Positions 33,016 through 44,791 of a stretch of DNA of 64,000 bases are shown here, one piece after another. Made by a program: the position numbers and the translations under genes. The notes below the pieces were generated by a model. The model was not told the DNA's origin. It did no database searches and saw only the letters and a list, made by a program, of their open reading frames with translations. Numbering within the stretch: position 1 is the first letter of the stretch; each line of letters starts with the position of its first letter. This stretch comes from Owenia fusiformis (taxonomy: Eukaryota > Annelida > Polychaeta > Sabellida > Oweniidae). The stretch is from NCBI GenBank assembly GCA_903813345.2, contig CAIIXF020000002.1, positions 23,514,455 to 23,578,454 of the forward strand, in the 5' to 3' direction.

Positions 33016-33040
33016 TACAATACAATACAATACAATACTG
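33016..33040. repeat. (TACAA)n microsatellite
   Basis: Four to five uninterrupted copies of TACAA. Confidence 0.85.
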
Positions 33041-34019
33041 ATCCAATTCAGAATTACTAGAGAAAGTAACTCTCGTGGCTGTTGATTACTGATTGCAGTC
33101 ATTAAACTAATAACCTCATATTTGGATGTCCTCTCTCCTGATATGATTTTACAATTCACTTCAAATTGGCAAAGGACCAGGTATAGTATGGCAAGTGATA
33201 TCCGATCGTCATATATTTTACCATGACTACTTTCTCAATATAAATATGACATTTCTCAAAAACACAATATGTTATCTTTCAAGAAAATTCAATTCTCAAT
33301 GATTATAAAAATATCATTCAAACAATCTAAAAAACTATGAATGGGGAACCCATCTCAACATTTTTTTGAAATTATTTACTCAACAGAGGTTCTTCTTTTT
33401 TATTTGAATTGCATGAAAATATTATTCAACAAGTGGTCTAAAACTTTTTCATTAGTAGAGATATCAACTTTCAATGACCACAATTATGTTGAAAACAATG
33501 GATAGTTTGAGTTTTTCCAATGGAAAATAACATGGAACTTGTGGTTTTTAACTTTATCGCATTTCAATACCCGTCCCCTTTTCAGAATTTGTTAATTCAT
33601 TAGCGTAGAAGAACTTTTGATATATTCGAATTAACAAAAAATACTTTAGAAAATAAACCTAATATTTTTCAAAAAGTGACAAGGTGGGGATCTTATCAAT
33701 AATATTTCAGATACATTTTCAAATATTTATATTTTCAATTTCAATTTATTGATACATTCAAGAATTATGTTTACGAATGTTATTAATAACAGGTGGCACC
33801 ACATTTGATGCTTATACCCGTACATATAGTAGTAAAATCATGTAGTGTATCATTAAGTTGTCAAGGAATCAAACCAGAATGAAATCATAAAAAATAAGTT
33901 GAAAAATAAAGGTTGAGGGGGATTCATGATGTTTTTTCTTTTCAAGTGAAGAAGTTGGATGATATCATTTTTATCACACGGACTTTACATAAGAAAAATC
34001 ATATTGTTTTCACAAAAAC

Positions 34020-34690
34020 ACGTTCAGCCCCAAAACGCCAAATACTAATTAGATATTGGGCTATGACCTTGAAATGATCTTGATCCATAAACATTGACTT
34101 ATAGATCTCTGGTCATTTTATCATTGCTCATTAAATAGGACTGTAGCCCCACATTTGCCAACTACTTAGATATTGACCTTGAAATGACCTTGACACCAGG
34201 TCACCTAATCATTGGTCGCCAAAGGTCACAATAAATTGCGAGATATTGACCTTGTTACCCTATCATGAGGGGGCCACAGCAGATACCAGGGCCTTAATAC
34301 ACCAAATACTTAGATACTGATATTTGATCTTGAAATAACCTTGACCTCAGGTCACACATTCATGATTCACAAAGGGTAACCTCAGCCCAAAAACGCCAAA
34401 TATTTAGATATTGATGACCTTGAAATGATCTTGACCTATAGACCTTGACCCTGACAACAGGTCACCTAATAATCGGTTGTCAAGGGTCAGAATTGTTCTC
34501 AACTGCCTTAAAACACCAAGTTGCTAGATATTGACCTTGAAATTACCTACACCCATTCAGTTGATCTTTACCTCAGGTCACATAATCATCGGTTGTGAAG
34601 GGTCACACCATCGGCAAAATGTCTTAAAATGCCAACTATCCTAGATATTGATATTTTAAACTTGAAATTACCCTGACTTTTGACCTATGT
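34020..34690. repeat. Degenerate tandem array rich in AGGTCA/TGACCT
   Basis: About seven imperfect units of roughly 70-130 bp, each with a version of AGATATTGACCTTGAAATGA, CCTTGACC, CAGGTCACCTAATCATCGG and AAGGGTCA. AGGTCA is the nuclear-receptor half-site, but here it is simply part of the repeat. Confidence 0.75.
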
Positions 34691-36331
34691 TGAATACACA
34701 TTTTATGAACAAAACATAGTACGAAGTTGAAAACTGATCTTTTTGAAATGAAATTGCTGCTAATGTTTCAAAACTAAGGTATCTTTATTGCAAAAGTAAT
34801 ATTCAAATTGGATAAACAAAAAGAGATAGATTATCCAATCTTCCATCAGATTTAGTAAAATTATAACTCTTAAGTAAAGTTGCAATGAATGCTCACACAT
34901 ACTTGTTGTATATCAATCTAGTGCAACTGCTACAGGTATCACTCTGACACATATCTGTGAACAAATCAAACTTCTTTGATGTTGATGTAATGCAAATTGG
35001 TATCTTTTAATATGACGTCCGTAAAATAAACCATCAATACTAGGATTGTCAAAACTTGCATTAATAAAATCAATTCCCGTCTCATCACTGTCACACCCAT
35101 TACTACAAGATGATGCCTCTTAGATCACTGTCTGCAAGCTATAAACTAAGTGATGCACTATATGCTCGTAATACTTTTTTATTCAAAATCAAAAGTCAAT
35201 GATACTTTTCCTATTTTACCTATTAAATGATTTTTATATATTCGAATAACCATTATATACGTTTTTGACAAAGTAAATAATTGTAGGGCTCACACAAGGA
35301 TCAACTTTTTGATGACTTTTTCGTACTGGTGTAGACTCTCCTGCTTGCGAAGCAAGGGCGATGAATTGAGATTTTTCAGTCGAAACAAGAAAACAAACAT
35401 ATAATTGTTTTTTCTTCAACAAATAAAAAATAAAATTGAGTTTACCTTCGTATTTTTTCAAAACATCACTTTATATGAAAATGCTATGAACAAAGTTGAT
35501 CCTTGTGTGAGCCCTATAATTATTTACTTTGTCAAAAACTAATGAAATGGTTATTGGTATATTTAAAAAACACTGACTATATAAAATAGGAATAATATCC
35601 TTGACAACAGTAACTTTTTAATTGAAATCGCATTTTAAGGTCATAAATATCCAATTTTTTACCATAATTGTTTTTCATAAAATTACCACACCCGAATGGA
35701 CTATCATTACACATCAATATCAAATTTGCATCTTATTTTGTATACTTACAAGTATTATTTAAAAAAAATGTATATTTTTCAAACTCATCTTTTTGACGGT
35801 CGCACCTTGGTGCAAGCCGTTTAGCCCTTTCGTGTCACTATTTTGACTGCAGACAAGTAAAAATGAATAGATAATAGATCAATCTAAAATGACTATGGGT
35901 CAATTCATAGTAAGCTACCACAACATAGGTTTAGCCTAACTAAGCCACTTAGAAAGCAATTTGGCACACACTACAATACGTCCTACTCCATTGTGGGATC
36001 CACAGCCTTTACTATCTTTTGGAATAGTTCAGACTCTCTCAAAAGCGTCGGGTAAAGAGGGACTCTGATAAATCAAAATGGTCCTACTCCCATCTGAAGC
36101 AAAGGAACGAGTAAATAGAACAGACGTAGGTGTCATACATGCATTAGAGAAATGCAATAATGTTAAGAATTTCCCCTTGACCACTAATCTTCAACAGAGG
36201 AAGTTTTCCTTGCTAGGTCATGACAGAAGTCAATAGGCGCATCTTCGAATTCCAAGTGGTTATGAATTTGGAGCAACTAAAACCTTGAGAATGAAGATGC
36301 AATAGGCGAGGCAAACGCTCATATTAGCTAC

Positions 36332-36457
36332 CCAACTTTACCTGTTCTCACGTGTAACTTTAACTGTACTCGCGTGCAACTTTACCTGTACCCGCGTGCA
36401 ATTTTACCTGTACTCGCGTGCAACTTTACCTGTGCTCGCGTGCAGCTTTACCTGTAC
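36332..36457. repeat. ~23-bp minisatellite, CTCGCGTGCAACTTTACCTGTA
   Basis: Five to six copies of a 23-bp unit with a few substitutions each, without spacers. Confidence 0.9.
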
Positions 36458-36837
36458 TCGATGTGTCTAGTATTATTTGTCTTCCAGGATTAAAATACTT
36501 CGAGAACAGACCGTTACCGTAGTGGTATTCAACGCAGAATACAGAGTCATGAGAGTTACTGAATTGTGACATGAGCTGCTACAAATAAATGATGAAAATA
36601 TACATTTTATAATTGTAGTTTGTTTTGTAATATTTAAAAACACATCATCTACACATGGTTTCATCAATCGTTAAAAGTATGGTTTCAATTTAATTTAAAC
36701 TTTGTCTAATAAGTTAATTCAGAGAGTACATGTACCTTGCCTTTGTCTATTATACTATCTAGTATATCTGAGACATATACTCCCTCCATATGTTTAACAA
36801 TCGAAAGTGTCCATTCGATGGTATACCAATAAATACG

Positions 36838-37030
36838 TATATTTATCGTATGATCTGTAAAATGATGCCTTCTGATTGGTCAGTTCTTGTGCTATACCAA
36901 TCTTTATCGTATGATCTGTAAAATGAAGCCTTCTGATTGCTCAGTTCTTGTGCTGTACCAATCTTTATCGTATGATCTGTAAAATGAAAAATGAAGCCTT
37001 CTGATTGGTCAGCTCTTCTGCTGTGCCAAC
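36838..37030. repeat. ~63-bp tandem repeat, three copies
   Basis: Units contain TTTATCGTATGATCTGTAAA, GCCTTCTGATTGGTCAGTTC and TTGTGCTGTACCAA. A related single copy lies inverted at about 17990-18075. Confidence 0.85.
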
Positions 37031-37688
37031 CTTTATGCTACTGAGATTGTCCCCATTGATCATCTCCGTCGCAATACAGAAAATATTGGTACGGAGGGGA
37101 CATTCTCAGTAGCAATACAGAGGATTATTCCATGATGGTAAAATTCCCTGCAATCTGATTGGTCCACGTGACTTAAATATATCCTGTATTTACACGCAAA
37201 TTCCACTGAGCGTTGGATACAGAGTGAAAATTACGTCAGCGTTGGGATACGGTCCAGTATCCCAACGCCCCAGATTTCCATCAAGGATATGACTATTACT
37301 GAAAAAATCAACGCATGCTAATATTTGCATTTTGCTACAAATATCTGATTTGAATATCAGGAAATGATACGGTGATCATCACACTTTATAATTTTAGGAT
37401 AAAACACGCATCGGTAAATATAACAAAATATATTCAAACATGACCGTGCTCTAATTGAATTTCTCAACCAATCAGAATGCAGCATAGCCAATATAGAACG
37501 TTCTCTAATTCTCCATAGATGCACGACCGTGCTCTATCCAATCATCCGGGAATCTACGTATTGTATTTGCATTGTGACGTCACACCTGGGAATGGCGAAA
37601 ATAACAGCGAGCTCGAGTTTGGTGTATCTCATGTAGCTCCAATCCCCAATTCTCTGAACAATGTTTTCATTTTTATATGTTTGAATCG

Positions 37689-37849
37689 GAATAAATAATG
37701 ATAGGCCATTCAATATGGTGAAATTCAGCACTCGTTGGACAGAATGTCAGTACAAATGCACTCACCTTCGGTTCGTGCTTTGTACGACATTCTGTCCAAC
37801 TCGTGCTGAATTTCACCATATTGAATGGCCTATCATTATTTATTCCTTA
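37689..37849. repeat. 161-bp near-perfect hairpin
   Basis: Arms of about 65 bp (GGAATAAATAATGATAGGCC outside, TTGGACAGAATGTC inside) are exact inverses round a short loop near 37770. It is a miniature foldback or a hairpin-forming repeat. Confidence 0.88.
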
Positions 37850-38157
37850 AACAAAGAATCAATATGAAGCATGAACATTGTTTTCATGAACTAGTAAAAA
37901 TCCAATATGGCAGACGAAAGTCGAAAAAACGTTTCGCTACACTGCACTTCCAGCTGATGAAATTGAAGAAAAAATAAATGAAATCAAACTTATAATACAA
38001 TAAAAGCAAACAACAAGGCCGAAAAGACTTTGAAGGAATTTCGATGTAAAATATCTTTGAGGTGAGAATTATAAGGTTGATCTGTTTCTCCGGTCCCGAG
38101 CCAAGGAAATGGACTTAATTTAGGGGAGTTTTATCTGAGTAATCATGGAATAAAAAC

Positions 38158-38293
38158 GTTATTCAATGATTTCTCGTAAAATCCAGAAAATATTCTTCCC
38201 TTGAAGGTCTGTATTTCACTCTGCTAGCGCATCGTGAAATACGACCTTCTCGGGAAGAATATTTTCTGTATTTTACTCGAATCATTGAATAAC
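38158..38293. mobile_element. 136-bp snap-back element, GTTATTCAATGATT ends
   Basis: Arms contain AAATCCAGAAAATATTCTTCCC and its inverse with a short loop near 38228. Termini match the 17779 element. A related half-copy follows at 38310-38362. Confidence 0.85.
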
Positions 38294-39012
38294 TTATATC
38301 ACACCAACGCGGAATTTTTCGAGCAGAATATATCCTGTATTGCACTTCAAATCATTCAATAACTTATGATATCAAAGTCTGGATCCTTATTTTGTCCTTA
38401 ATTGCAATAGTTGGAAGAAATATAACTTTTTTTCGCAAAGCATAAACAGGCTTAAAGCGATAAAGTGATCCAAATTGAACTTCGGGGAGTGTACTCATTT
38501 AACATATATAGGTGGCGCGCATTATGAATTCATAAGATTCAGAGAAAAAAAACAGTTTTACACACCTCTAATGATGAAAATAGAATTTAGATAAATCTTA
38601 ATTAACGTTAGTATGTGTGACTCTATTTTAGTCTCATGAGGTTACGTTAACTTGTTACTCACGGAGAATCTGTTTCAAGTTGATCATTTTAACAGTTCCT
38701 ATATCGGTACTTTGGTATGCGGAAGTTGGATTTAGCTAGTAAAGTGAACGCTGATTGGTTATATCTTATCATATTACAAATTATAATTGGTTTTTGCGTG
38801 TCAGTGTAAATATATATAGACAAGCATTTTAAATCACATCTGACAGTTCTCTGCTCCAGTGCTAATCAATAAATCATTGCTTATAAATCATCAGTGATAA
38901 ATTGAAATATGAATTGCATCAATTGCTTGTAGAATATGAGGACCTTATCAAATTCGTCACTTTAATTTATACTTTAATACAGGCAGATGACGCACGGCAC
39001 GAGTTCTTGTGA

Positions 39013-39182
39013 CCGTTGAGAGTAAAGCCACATTTACTCTACGGCGGCCGTAGTTTCACAAAATCGATAAAGAAAATCTGCATCGTACAGCTCATCTCTA
39101 TATTTCATGCTGCATATTTCTCTCGATTTGGGTGAGCTACGGTCGCCGTACGGTTGCCGTAGATCAAATGTGACTGGGGCAT
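39013..39182. repeat. Short element related to the 52.8-55.1 kb units
   Basis: Begins with CCACATTTACTCTACGGCGG and ends GTAGATCAAATGTGACTGGG, the same style of ends (CACATTT + ACGGCG, AAATGTGACTGGGG) as the palindromic units near 53 kb. Confidence 0.6.
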
Positions 39183-39539
39183 AAGTTACAAAACATGGTG
39201 TCGAGTTTGCATTTTTTCCTCTCATTCTCTAAAAGGTTAAATATTTCTCACTGTAATTCAGGAAATTTTTTAGGTTTATTTCGCAAAATGAAAATGTGGA
39301 CGTCACCCTTTTAAATTCGATGGCAGGTACAATGCCAGCCGTGTAAATACAAATGGACATTGAGGAGTATCAGGATTTGACATGGTTGTCCCTAACACAA
39401 ATGCATAAGCGAACTCTAAAAATGGTTTCTGTTATTTTGGACAAAGTAGTCATCGTTGAGATCCATATAGACGCCACGTACACTGCCCCCTCCCCCTGAC
39501 GTCTTTATAACAAAATGGATGTACTTCTGTCAGACGATT

Positions 39540-39920
39540 TCTTTATTTTCATTGTTTTCACCAAGAAGTAGGTCGAATTGTATCCAAATATGTTGCCTGT
39601 ATGTTAAAAGTAACATCCGTTTACAAAAAAGCTAGTCAGGCACGAGCAAATATTTCCAGCAGCCCCAATAATACAGTGAGAAGTCCTCACTTCAGCAACC
39701 AGGACTTTATCTGGTGAATATTTCATAACGTCCGGGTTGTGTTTCGTCATAGCATATTAATCAATTGGTTGCTGAAGTGAGGAATTGTCACTCGATCATT
39801 GGAGCCCTTGGATGTATATATTCGTGACTGATTCGCTTTTCAGTAACCGGATGTTACTATTAACGTACGGGTATATTATTTGGATACTAATCGACCTCCT
39901 TCTTGGTGAAAATGATTAAA
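39540..39920. mobile_element. ~380-bp palindromic element
   Basis: Arms share TTTTCACCAAGAAG, GTCGA, TGGATAC and TCCTCACTTCAGCAACCA with inverses, centre near 39735. No coding. Confidence 0.75.
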
Positions 39921-40167
39921 ATAGAGTTTTTCAAGTATAAAGGTATTACAATCGTTTTATCTGCTAGCTAATCTTAGTATGACGTGATGCAAACATATAA
40001 GTGAACTCTAGATAAGGCTGGAGAGTTAAAGCAATTTCCATTGTCTTCTTGTATTACATCATCTGCCAACGATTACAAATACCACTCCTCCAGAATGTAG
40101 TAGAAAGGTGTTCCCCTTGAAGATATACAATCCACGAACACCTCCTCCAAGCTATACCAATGACTCC

Positions 40168-40294
40168 ATGGGCCCAGGAACATGTTTAATCAATGCAAAA
40201 TTGAAGTTTGTCCAATCGGAGTGTCTGAATCCCCTGAGAAAAAATATTTTCCTAGGGGACTCAGACTGGTTTTTATACATGTTCCCGGGCCTAT
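40168..40294. repeat. 127-bp imperfect hairpin
   Basis: ATGGGCCCAGGAACATG pairs with CATGTTCCCGGGCCTAT; inside, GTCTGAATCCCCTGAG pairs with CTAGGGGACTCAGAC. Confidence 0.75.
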
Positions 40295-40389
40295 GAATGA
40301 ACCGCAGGGCTGGCCTAAATTCAAGGGTCTATAGTATGTGGAGTGTCGATGAAGAGTGTAAATCATTTAAACTCCCAACGTGGCATTCT

Positions 40390-40472
40390 TAAGGTGGGTA
40401 CTGTTTGATAAATTGTGAATCGATGTCAATATCAATACCATATCATTACTCATTACAATCGACCCACCTTAA
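40390..40472. repeat. Short inverted repeat with TTAAGGTGGGT ends
   Basis: TTAAGGTGGGT at the left and ACCCACCTTAA at the right enclose about 60 bp; likely a tiny MITE. Confidence 0.65.
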
Positions 40473-40808
40473 TAAGTCAATATGTACATGAGAGTTTTTA
40501 AGCTATGTTTGCTTCACCCTTGCAAAATGGCAAGATCGAGTGATAATTCTGATCTGAAAGTTGTAGACCCGATGTATATGCAACGAGATCAGCTGCTATT
40601 TACAAGCGAAATGTTAATGAATAAAATATTTCATTTTCAAGTAGTACCCTGTATAGTAATAATCTTTAGTAACGATAATTAAATCATTGCAATCTAAAAA
40701 AGAGTTTAAAGGGCACTTGAACAAGAATATTTATGACATTGCATTTTTTTAAATCAACATATATGTAGGATATGATGTTCTAGAGCTGAGAGCTGTTGTT
40801 CTTAAGTT

Positions 40809-40872
40809 GCATCTAGGTCGACTAGGCAATTGCGGGAGGCAGTAAGTCGGATCTAGGTCGACTAGGCAATTA
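40809..40872. repeat. Small direct duplication ATCTAGGTCGACTAGGCAAT
   Basis: The 20-mer occurs at 40809 and 40851. Confidence 0.8.
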
Positions 40873-41581
40873 TACGAGGGAGTACTACTACCCTGAGCGC
40901 AGAGGTAAGTAATTTTTATTTTAAGATGCCCTGCCAAAAGAGTGGAAAGTGTAAGGTGGTAAAGTACAGCCTAGATAGTTCTAAGAGTTTGCATTAATGA
41001 AATATATGCTATATATATGTTAATTAACACATTTTGGTAAGTAAAATTTTCACCATTGTATTTGTGAGCTGACGAGAAGTCACCGGCGTCCACGATTAAG
41101 GTTGAAAACACGGGAAAACATGATTGCCCAATTCAACAGGGCTCAACATTCAGTCTATTTCCATTGCCCGCATAGAGTACGTTAAACGTGACTGACAAGT
41201 GGACTCACAACGTCTACTTAGACTGTATTTTAGCATTTTGTACAAGAACTACATAACATGTTTGTCTAGCTTTTTACATAGTATGCACGATCATGCAAGA
41301 TATGCTACATGTTTATTTTAACACTCATACCATTTCTGCTGGTATATTAAGCTGCATATTAAGTACTAGCTAGTTGATGTTATGGTGTTAAAAATTCGAA
41401 ACATAAGGGAATAAAGAAAAATTGCCATGGTGAAGTCTATTTAACATGTCTTTAATACAATGCGATTCATATGCAATATACGTAGAATGCATTTGGAAAT
41501 GAAATTTAATAGCCGCCCCCTCAAAATATCTTTCGTAATCATCTACTATTAATTCGAATTTTTGTGCTTTCTGATTATTAG

Positions 41582-44400
41582 GTGGAAGACAACATAAACA
41601 AAACGGTGACCATGGCGACCAAGGAATTGTTCTTAGACACATTAGGAAGTATTCTCAAAATACCTCCTGCAGATATAGACACAACCAAGGACTATTTCTC
41701 AATGGGGGGTAACTCAATCAATGCGGCAAGATTAGTTGTAACACTTAGGAAAAAAGGAGTCAAACTGGCGCTTAGCGATTTTCTGGATGCAAAATCATTG
41801 GATGATCTTTTTGCAAAAGTGAAGGTATGTTGTATGTTGTTAACCCCCCTGGTGCAATGCTAATTCATCCAAAAAGTATTAAAATGCTACTGAGAAATAT
41901 TACTTATAATCATGTATATCTCAAGGCTAGTGGAATTGTACATATTACTCATCGTTGTAAGCCACGCCCTCTCTATCCTTCTGGAGACATCTGCGATGCA
42001 ACAGAGAGAGAGATGCTATGATTATCAGAATGCATATTACTTATATAATACTAATCAGTACAAACTAATAAGAATCATAAGCTAATAATTATATTTTACT
42101 GGCAAGGAAACCTAGTGCCCTAGATCACTTTTATAGTTCAAATCGATAATTAGTGAAATATGCTTTTTATCGTTTATTTTACTATACGTCTTAAATTCTT
42201 TAGGTGAATGACCCGCTCAAGAAATTCTCAAAAATCTATGACGAAGATGAAAAATTTGCTTTGGTTGATTTGGGTGAATGCCCAGACCATAAAGAAGCTA
42301 TCGACTTTCTCACAAAATCGTTTTTCGAGAGAGACGCTCTGGTTATATGCTGCAAAACGACTTACGAACGCTTGAGAAAAGCATTTGAGCTCATGTGGGA
42401 CTATACTATTAAAGTGAATTACTCGATCGGCGTCGTTGAGAAATCAACCGGGAAAATAGTGGCGGCGAATCTGAATTACGATTATGCAGTCTACGACAAG
42501 GATTTTGATTGGGTAGCGGCGTGGCCCGAAGAAGTCCTTCCGATATTCGCCGCTGTCGAAGTTCTAGAGGAGGAGCTCAAGGACGCTACGATAAGAGCCA
42601 AGGATGGGGCTTGGTTCTATTCGTTCATATTTGGAACAAAAGACGCTTTGGACCACAGGGAAAATCTTGCTGTTACCCATCTAGTATCTCGCTCTACCGA
42701 AAAATTCGCAAAAGCAAAGAACTGCGTTGGACTTACCGTCATTGATACAAGCCCTGTCACTGGCGTAAGTTGTCTCTTTCAAATAATATTGATGGTAGGC
42801 CTACCCCCAAAGAGTATGATCCTTACGCCCCGGGAAATTGATCAGAAAATTCACTTTCCAGTGATTTGCCCCAGGCCTCGGCAACTGATTTTACCAATTT
42901 AATACCAGTTCTTGTAGAAAAACTTAATTTTGACCTAAAAAGGTAATTCATTAGACAATTTTCCATGTTTTTCCGGGTTTAGGCCTCACATTTAATAACG
43001 TGGCCGCGTGTCTGCATGACAAAGATATATTATGACATCATACCTTGTTGGTCGCCTGTTTTTAGTGTTATCATCAACTTGTCTCTTACGTTGAGGAGGT
43101 ATATAGTGTGCTTGTATATTTTAATACGCTCAACTCCTTTTACAATGCACTGGCGGATCCACTTGGGTGGACAAAGAAAATTTGAGCTCAAAATTGTTTT
43201 TGGGCCCAAAGATTTTGTAGGGCCTCAAAATGGGCCTTTTCTAGCATAACTTGGCCTTTTGGATCTTTTTAGGGCTAATTATCAAAAATGGGCCTTTAAT
43301 TTTCAAAATTTCGGTTTCAAACATTTTACCCAGTTGAATGAAATATGGGCCCCCTTGTTAGCGTCTGGACCCGCCAATGAATGTATCTCAAATCTTAAAA
43401 CTGTAGCAATTGAAATATTTCACATAAGGCCGAATATATTCACTTGTAGCGCCGTTGCAATAATTTTGTATTTAGTATTTGTTCGAACACAAGAAATCGT
43501 CGAATTTTGTTCTACCATTGTGACAAATCAAACCCCCTCCCCCTCACTTGCAGTATTTTGATCTTAACTGTGGTAGGAATTCTGTGTTAAGAATGTTCTG
43601 GCGAGTGTGTTTCTTATTTGACTTCTTATACTGAATCCAAAAGAAATATTGACAAGCGGATATATGATGAATATTATTGATAAACATGCAAATATTACAT
43701 TTTATGACACGTGCTGGTTAACAAATATTTTACCTTTCAGGACACATTTGGAATTGTTTTAAGACAAATATTAAGGTAGAATCAGAAAGTAACCCTTTTG
43801 CCTCTTTGTATAAAATAAAAATGTCAATGAAGCAATAATATAACAGAAACTGGTAATTTTTATCAGAAGGTCAAAAGAACTATGTATGTATGTATTTGAA
43901 TGCCTGGTTTCCATTTTCTAGTCAATCCAAAAAGTTCACATTTCAAACAAGGCATATTTGATGTAATTTCCTAAAATATGTAAGATGGCCTCCTAACAAA
44001 TTAAAGCATAGGCCTAATACATCAATTCATGATAACAGTGAATCCAGAGAAATCAAACGTTTTGTGTCATGATCAGGTAATAGTAGATTTTGATCCGCGG
44101 CGCACGTTTTCTTTAGTCTCACCTATCTTATATTTGTAGCTTCAAACAAACTTCCTCAAGAAAAAATCTTACAGATTTGCAAAAAGTCACACGGTCCCCC
44201 GAAAAAGATTTGGGGCCTTTTTAAAGCGATATTTCATATTGATCAATACATGAATGCTTTTCCAGGCTCTTGATGATGAATATGGATATACTGCACTTGG
44301 TAGTTTCCAACTGAACACATTCGATCTCGAGGGAAGAAAACCATTCGCAGAATGCGAGGACTTCCACGAAATGAAATTCTTTTACAAATTCATCGAATGA
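41582..44400 (+). CDS. Ebony-like protein: carrier (PCP) domain plus AANAT-like C-terminal domain
   Basis: Three phase-0 exons, 41582-41824, 42204-42764 and 44266-44400 (TGA), encode 81, 187 and 44 residues. Exon 1 is a peptidyl-carrier domain with a four-helix pattern and the phosphopantetheine attachment motif GGNSINAARL. Exons 2-3 look like the GNAT/AANAT fold: strands YSIGVVEKSTGKIVAANLN, a helix VEVLEEELKDA, then LAVTHLVSRSTEKFAKAKN. The usual acetyl-CoA loop RxxGxG is absent. Drosophila Ebony (A-T-AANAT-like) joins beta-alanine to dopamine or histamine with this C-terminal arrangement, and I infer an amine-capping role here. No adenylation domain is visible upstream. The protein could start at the Met at 41612, which sits in a strong Kozak context (ACCATGG), or 41582 could be a spliced acceptor (TAG lies just before it) with A-domain exons I failed to see. 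Confidence 0.8.
42765..44265. other. Intron 2 of the Ebony-like gene, filled by repeats
   Basis: 43147-43380 looks like a small element bounded by CTGGCGGATCCA and GGACCCGCCA. 43960-44170 is a decayed relative of the foldback arms at 28.1 and 31.0 kb (GTGAATCCAGAGA, ATTTTGATCCG). Short open frames inside are not exons. Confidence 0.6.
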
Positions 44401-44781
44401 GGACTTCTACCATCGACAAGATGAAATTCTTAAAAATTCATCGAATTGGGGAAAACTAGACGAAATGTCAAAAAATCAATTACTGGCTCTTATGGAGGTT
44501 TACGGATTTAAGTCCTGGACTCAGTGTAATGTGTGCTGAATCATTCCATTAAAGGTGTTGTTTCCAAATATTTGCATGGCCGCGCAGCGGAAATGCACAT
44601 GAAAAACATCGCTTTCATGGAATGAAATTGACGACTGTTTAACAAGTGATTTTGAATGCAATGATTAGTGATGATATAATGCACTGCAGTTGTGTGAAAT
44701 ACTGTGTTCGCCTTGGCTGGATCAGCAACCAGCTTCCTGCCTCCTAGCATAATTAAAGCTTTTGTAACATCTATGCTTCAA

Positions 44782-44791
44782 AATAAATAAA
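44782..44791 (+). promoter_or_regulatory. Candidate polyadenylation signal for the Ebony-like gene
   Basis: Two overlapping AATAAA hexamers lie about 380 bases after the TGA at 44400. This is a plausible 3' end for the transcript; the hexamer is common in AT-rich DNA, so the call is tentative. Confidence 0.4.

Larger units (their letters stand above)
31895..35995. mobile_element. ~4.1-kb foldback structure with compound arms
   Basis: Left arm (about 31895-32760) and right arm (about 35160-35995) are reverse complements, sharing GACACGAAAGGGCTAAACGG, GCACCAAGGTGCAACC and ACCTATGTTGTGGTAGCTTA. Each arm itself contains an inverted pair around AGGGCTCACACAAGGATCAA, so each arm can fold alone. 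The middle carries the degenerate array at 34020-34690. No coding region is seen. Confidence 0.8.

Noticed and set aside
36332-36457. CRISPR-like array
   Set aside because: Direct repeats of 23 bp with no unique spacers, in a eukaryotic genome; a minisatellite.
40108-40682. Possible upstream exons of the Ebony-like gene
   Set aside because: The open frames carry no adenylation-domain motifs, and the first is the translation of a hairpin element.
42509-42745. Second plus-strand open frame overlapping the Ebony-like exon 2
   Set aside because: Out-of-frame shadow of a well-supported exon.
43016-43561. Two open frames of 77 and 100 residues in an intron
   Set aside because: They coincide with a dispersed repeat bounded by CTGGCGGATCC-type ends and have no conserved motif.
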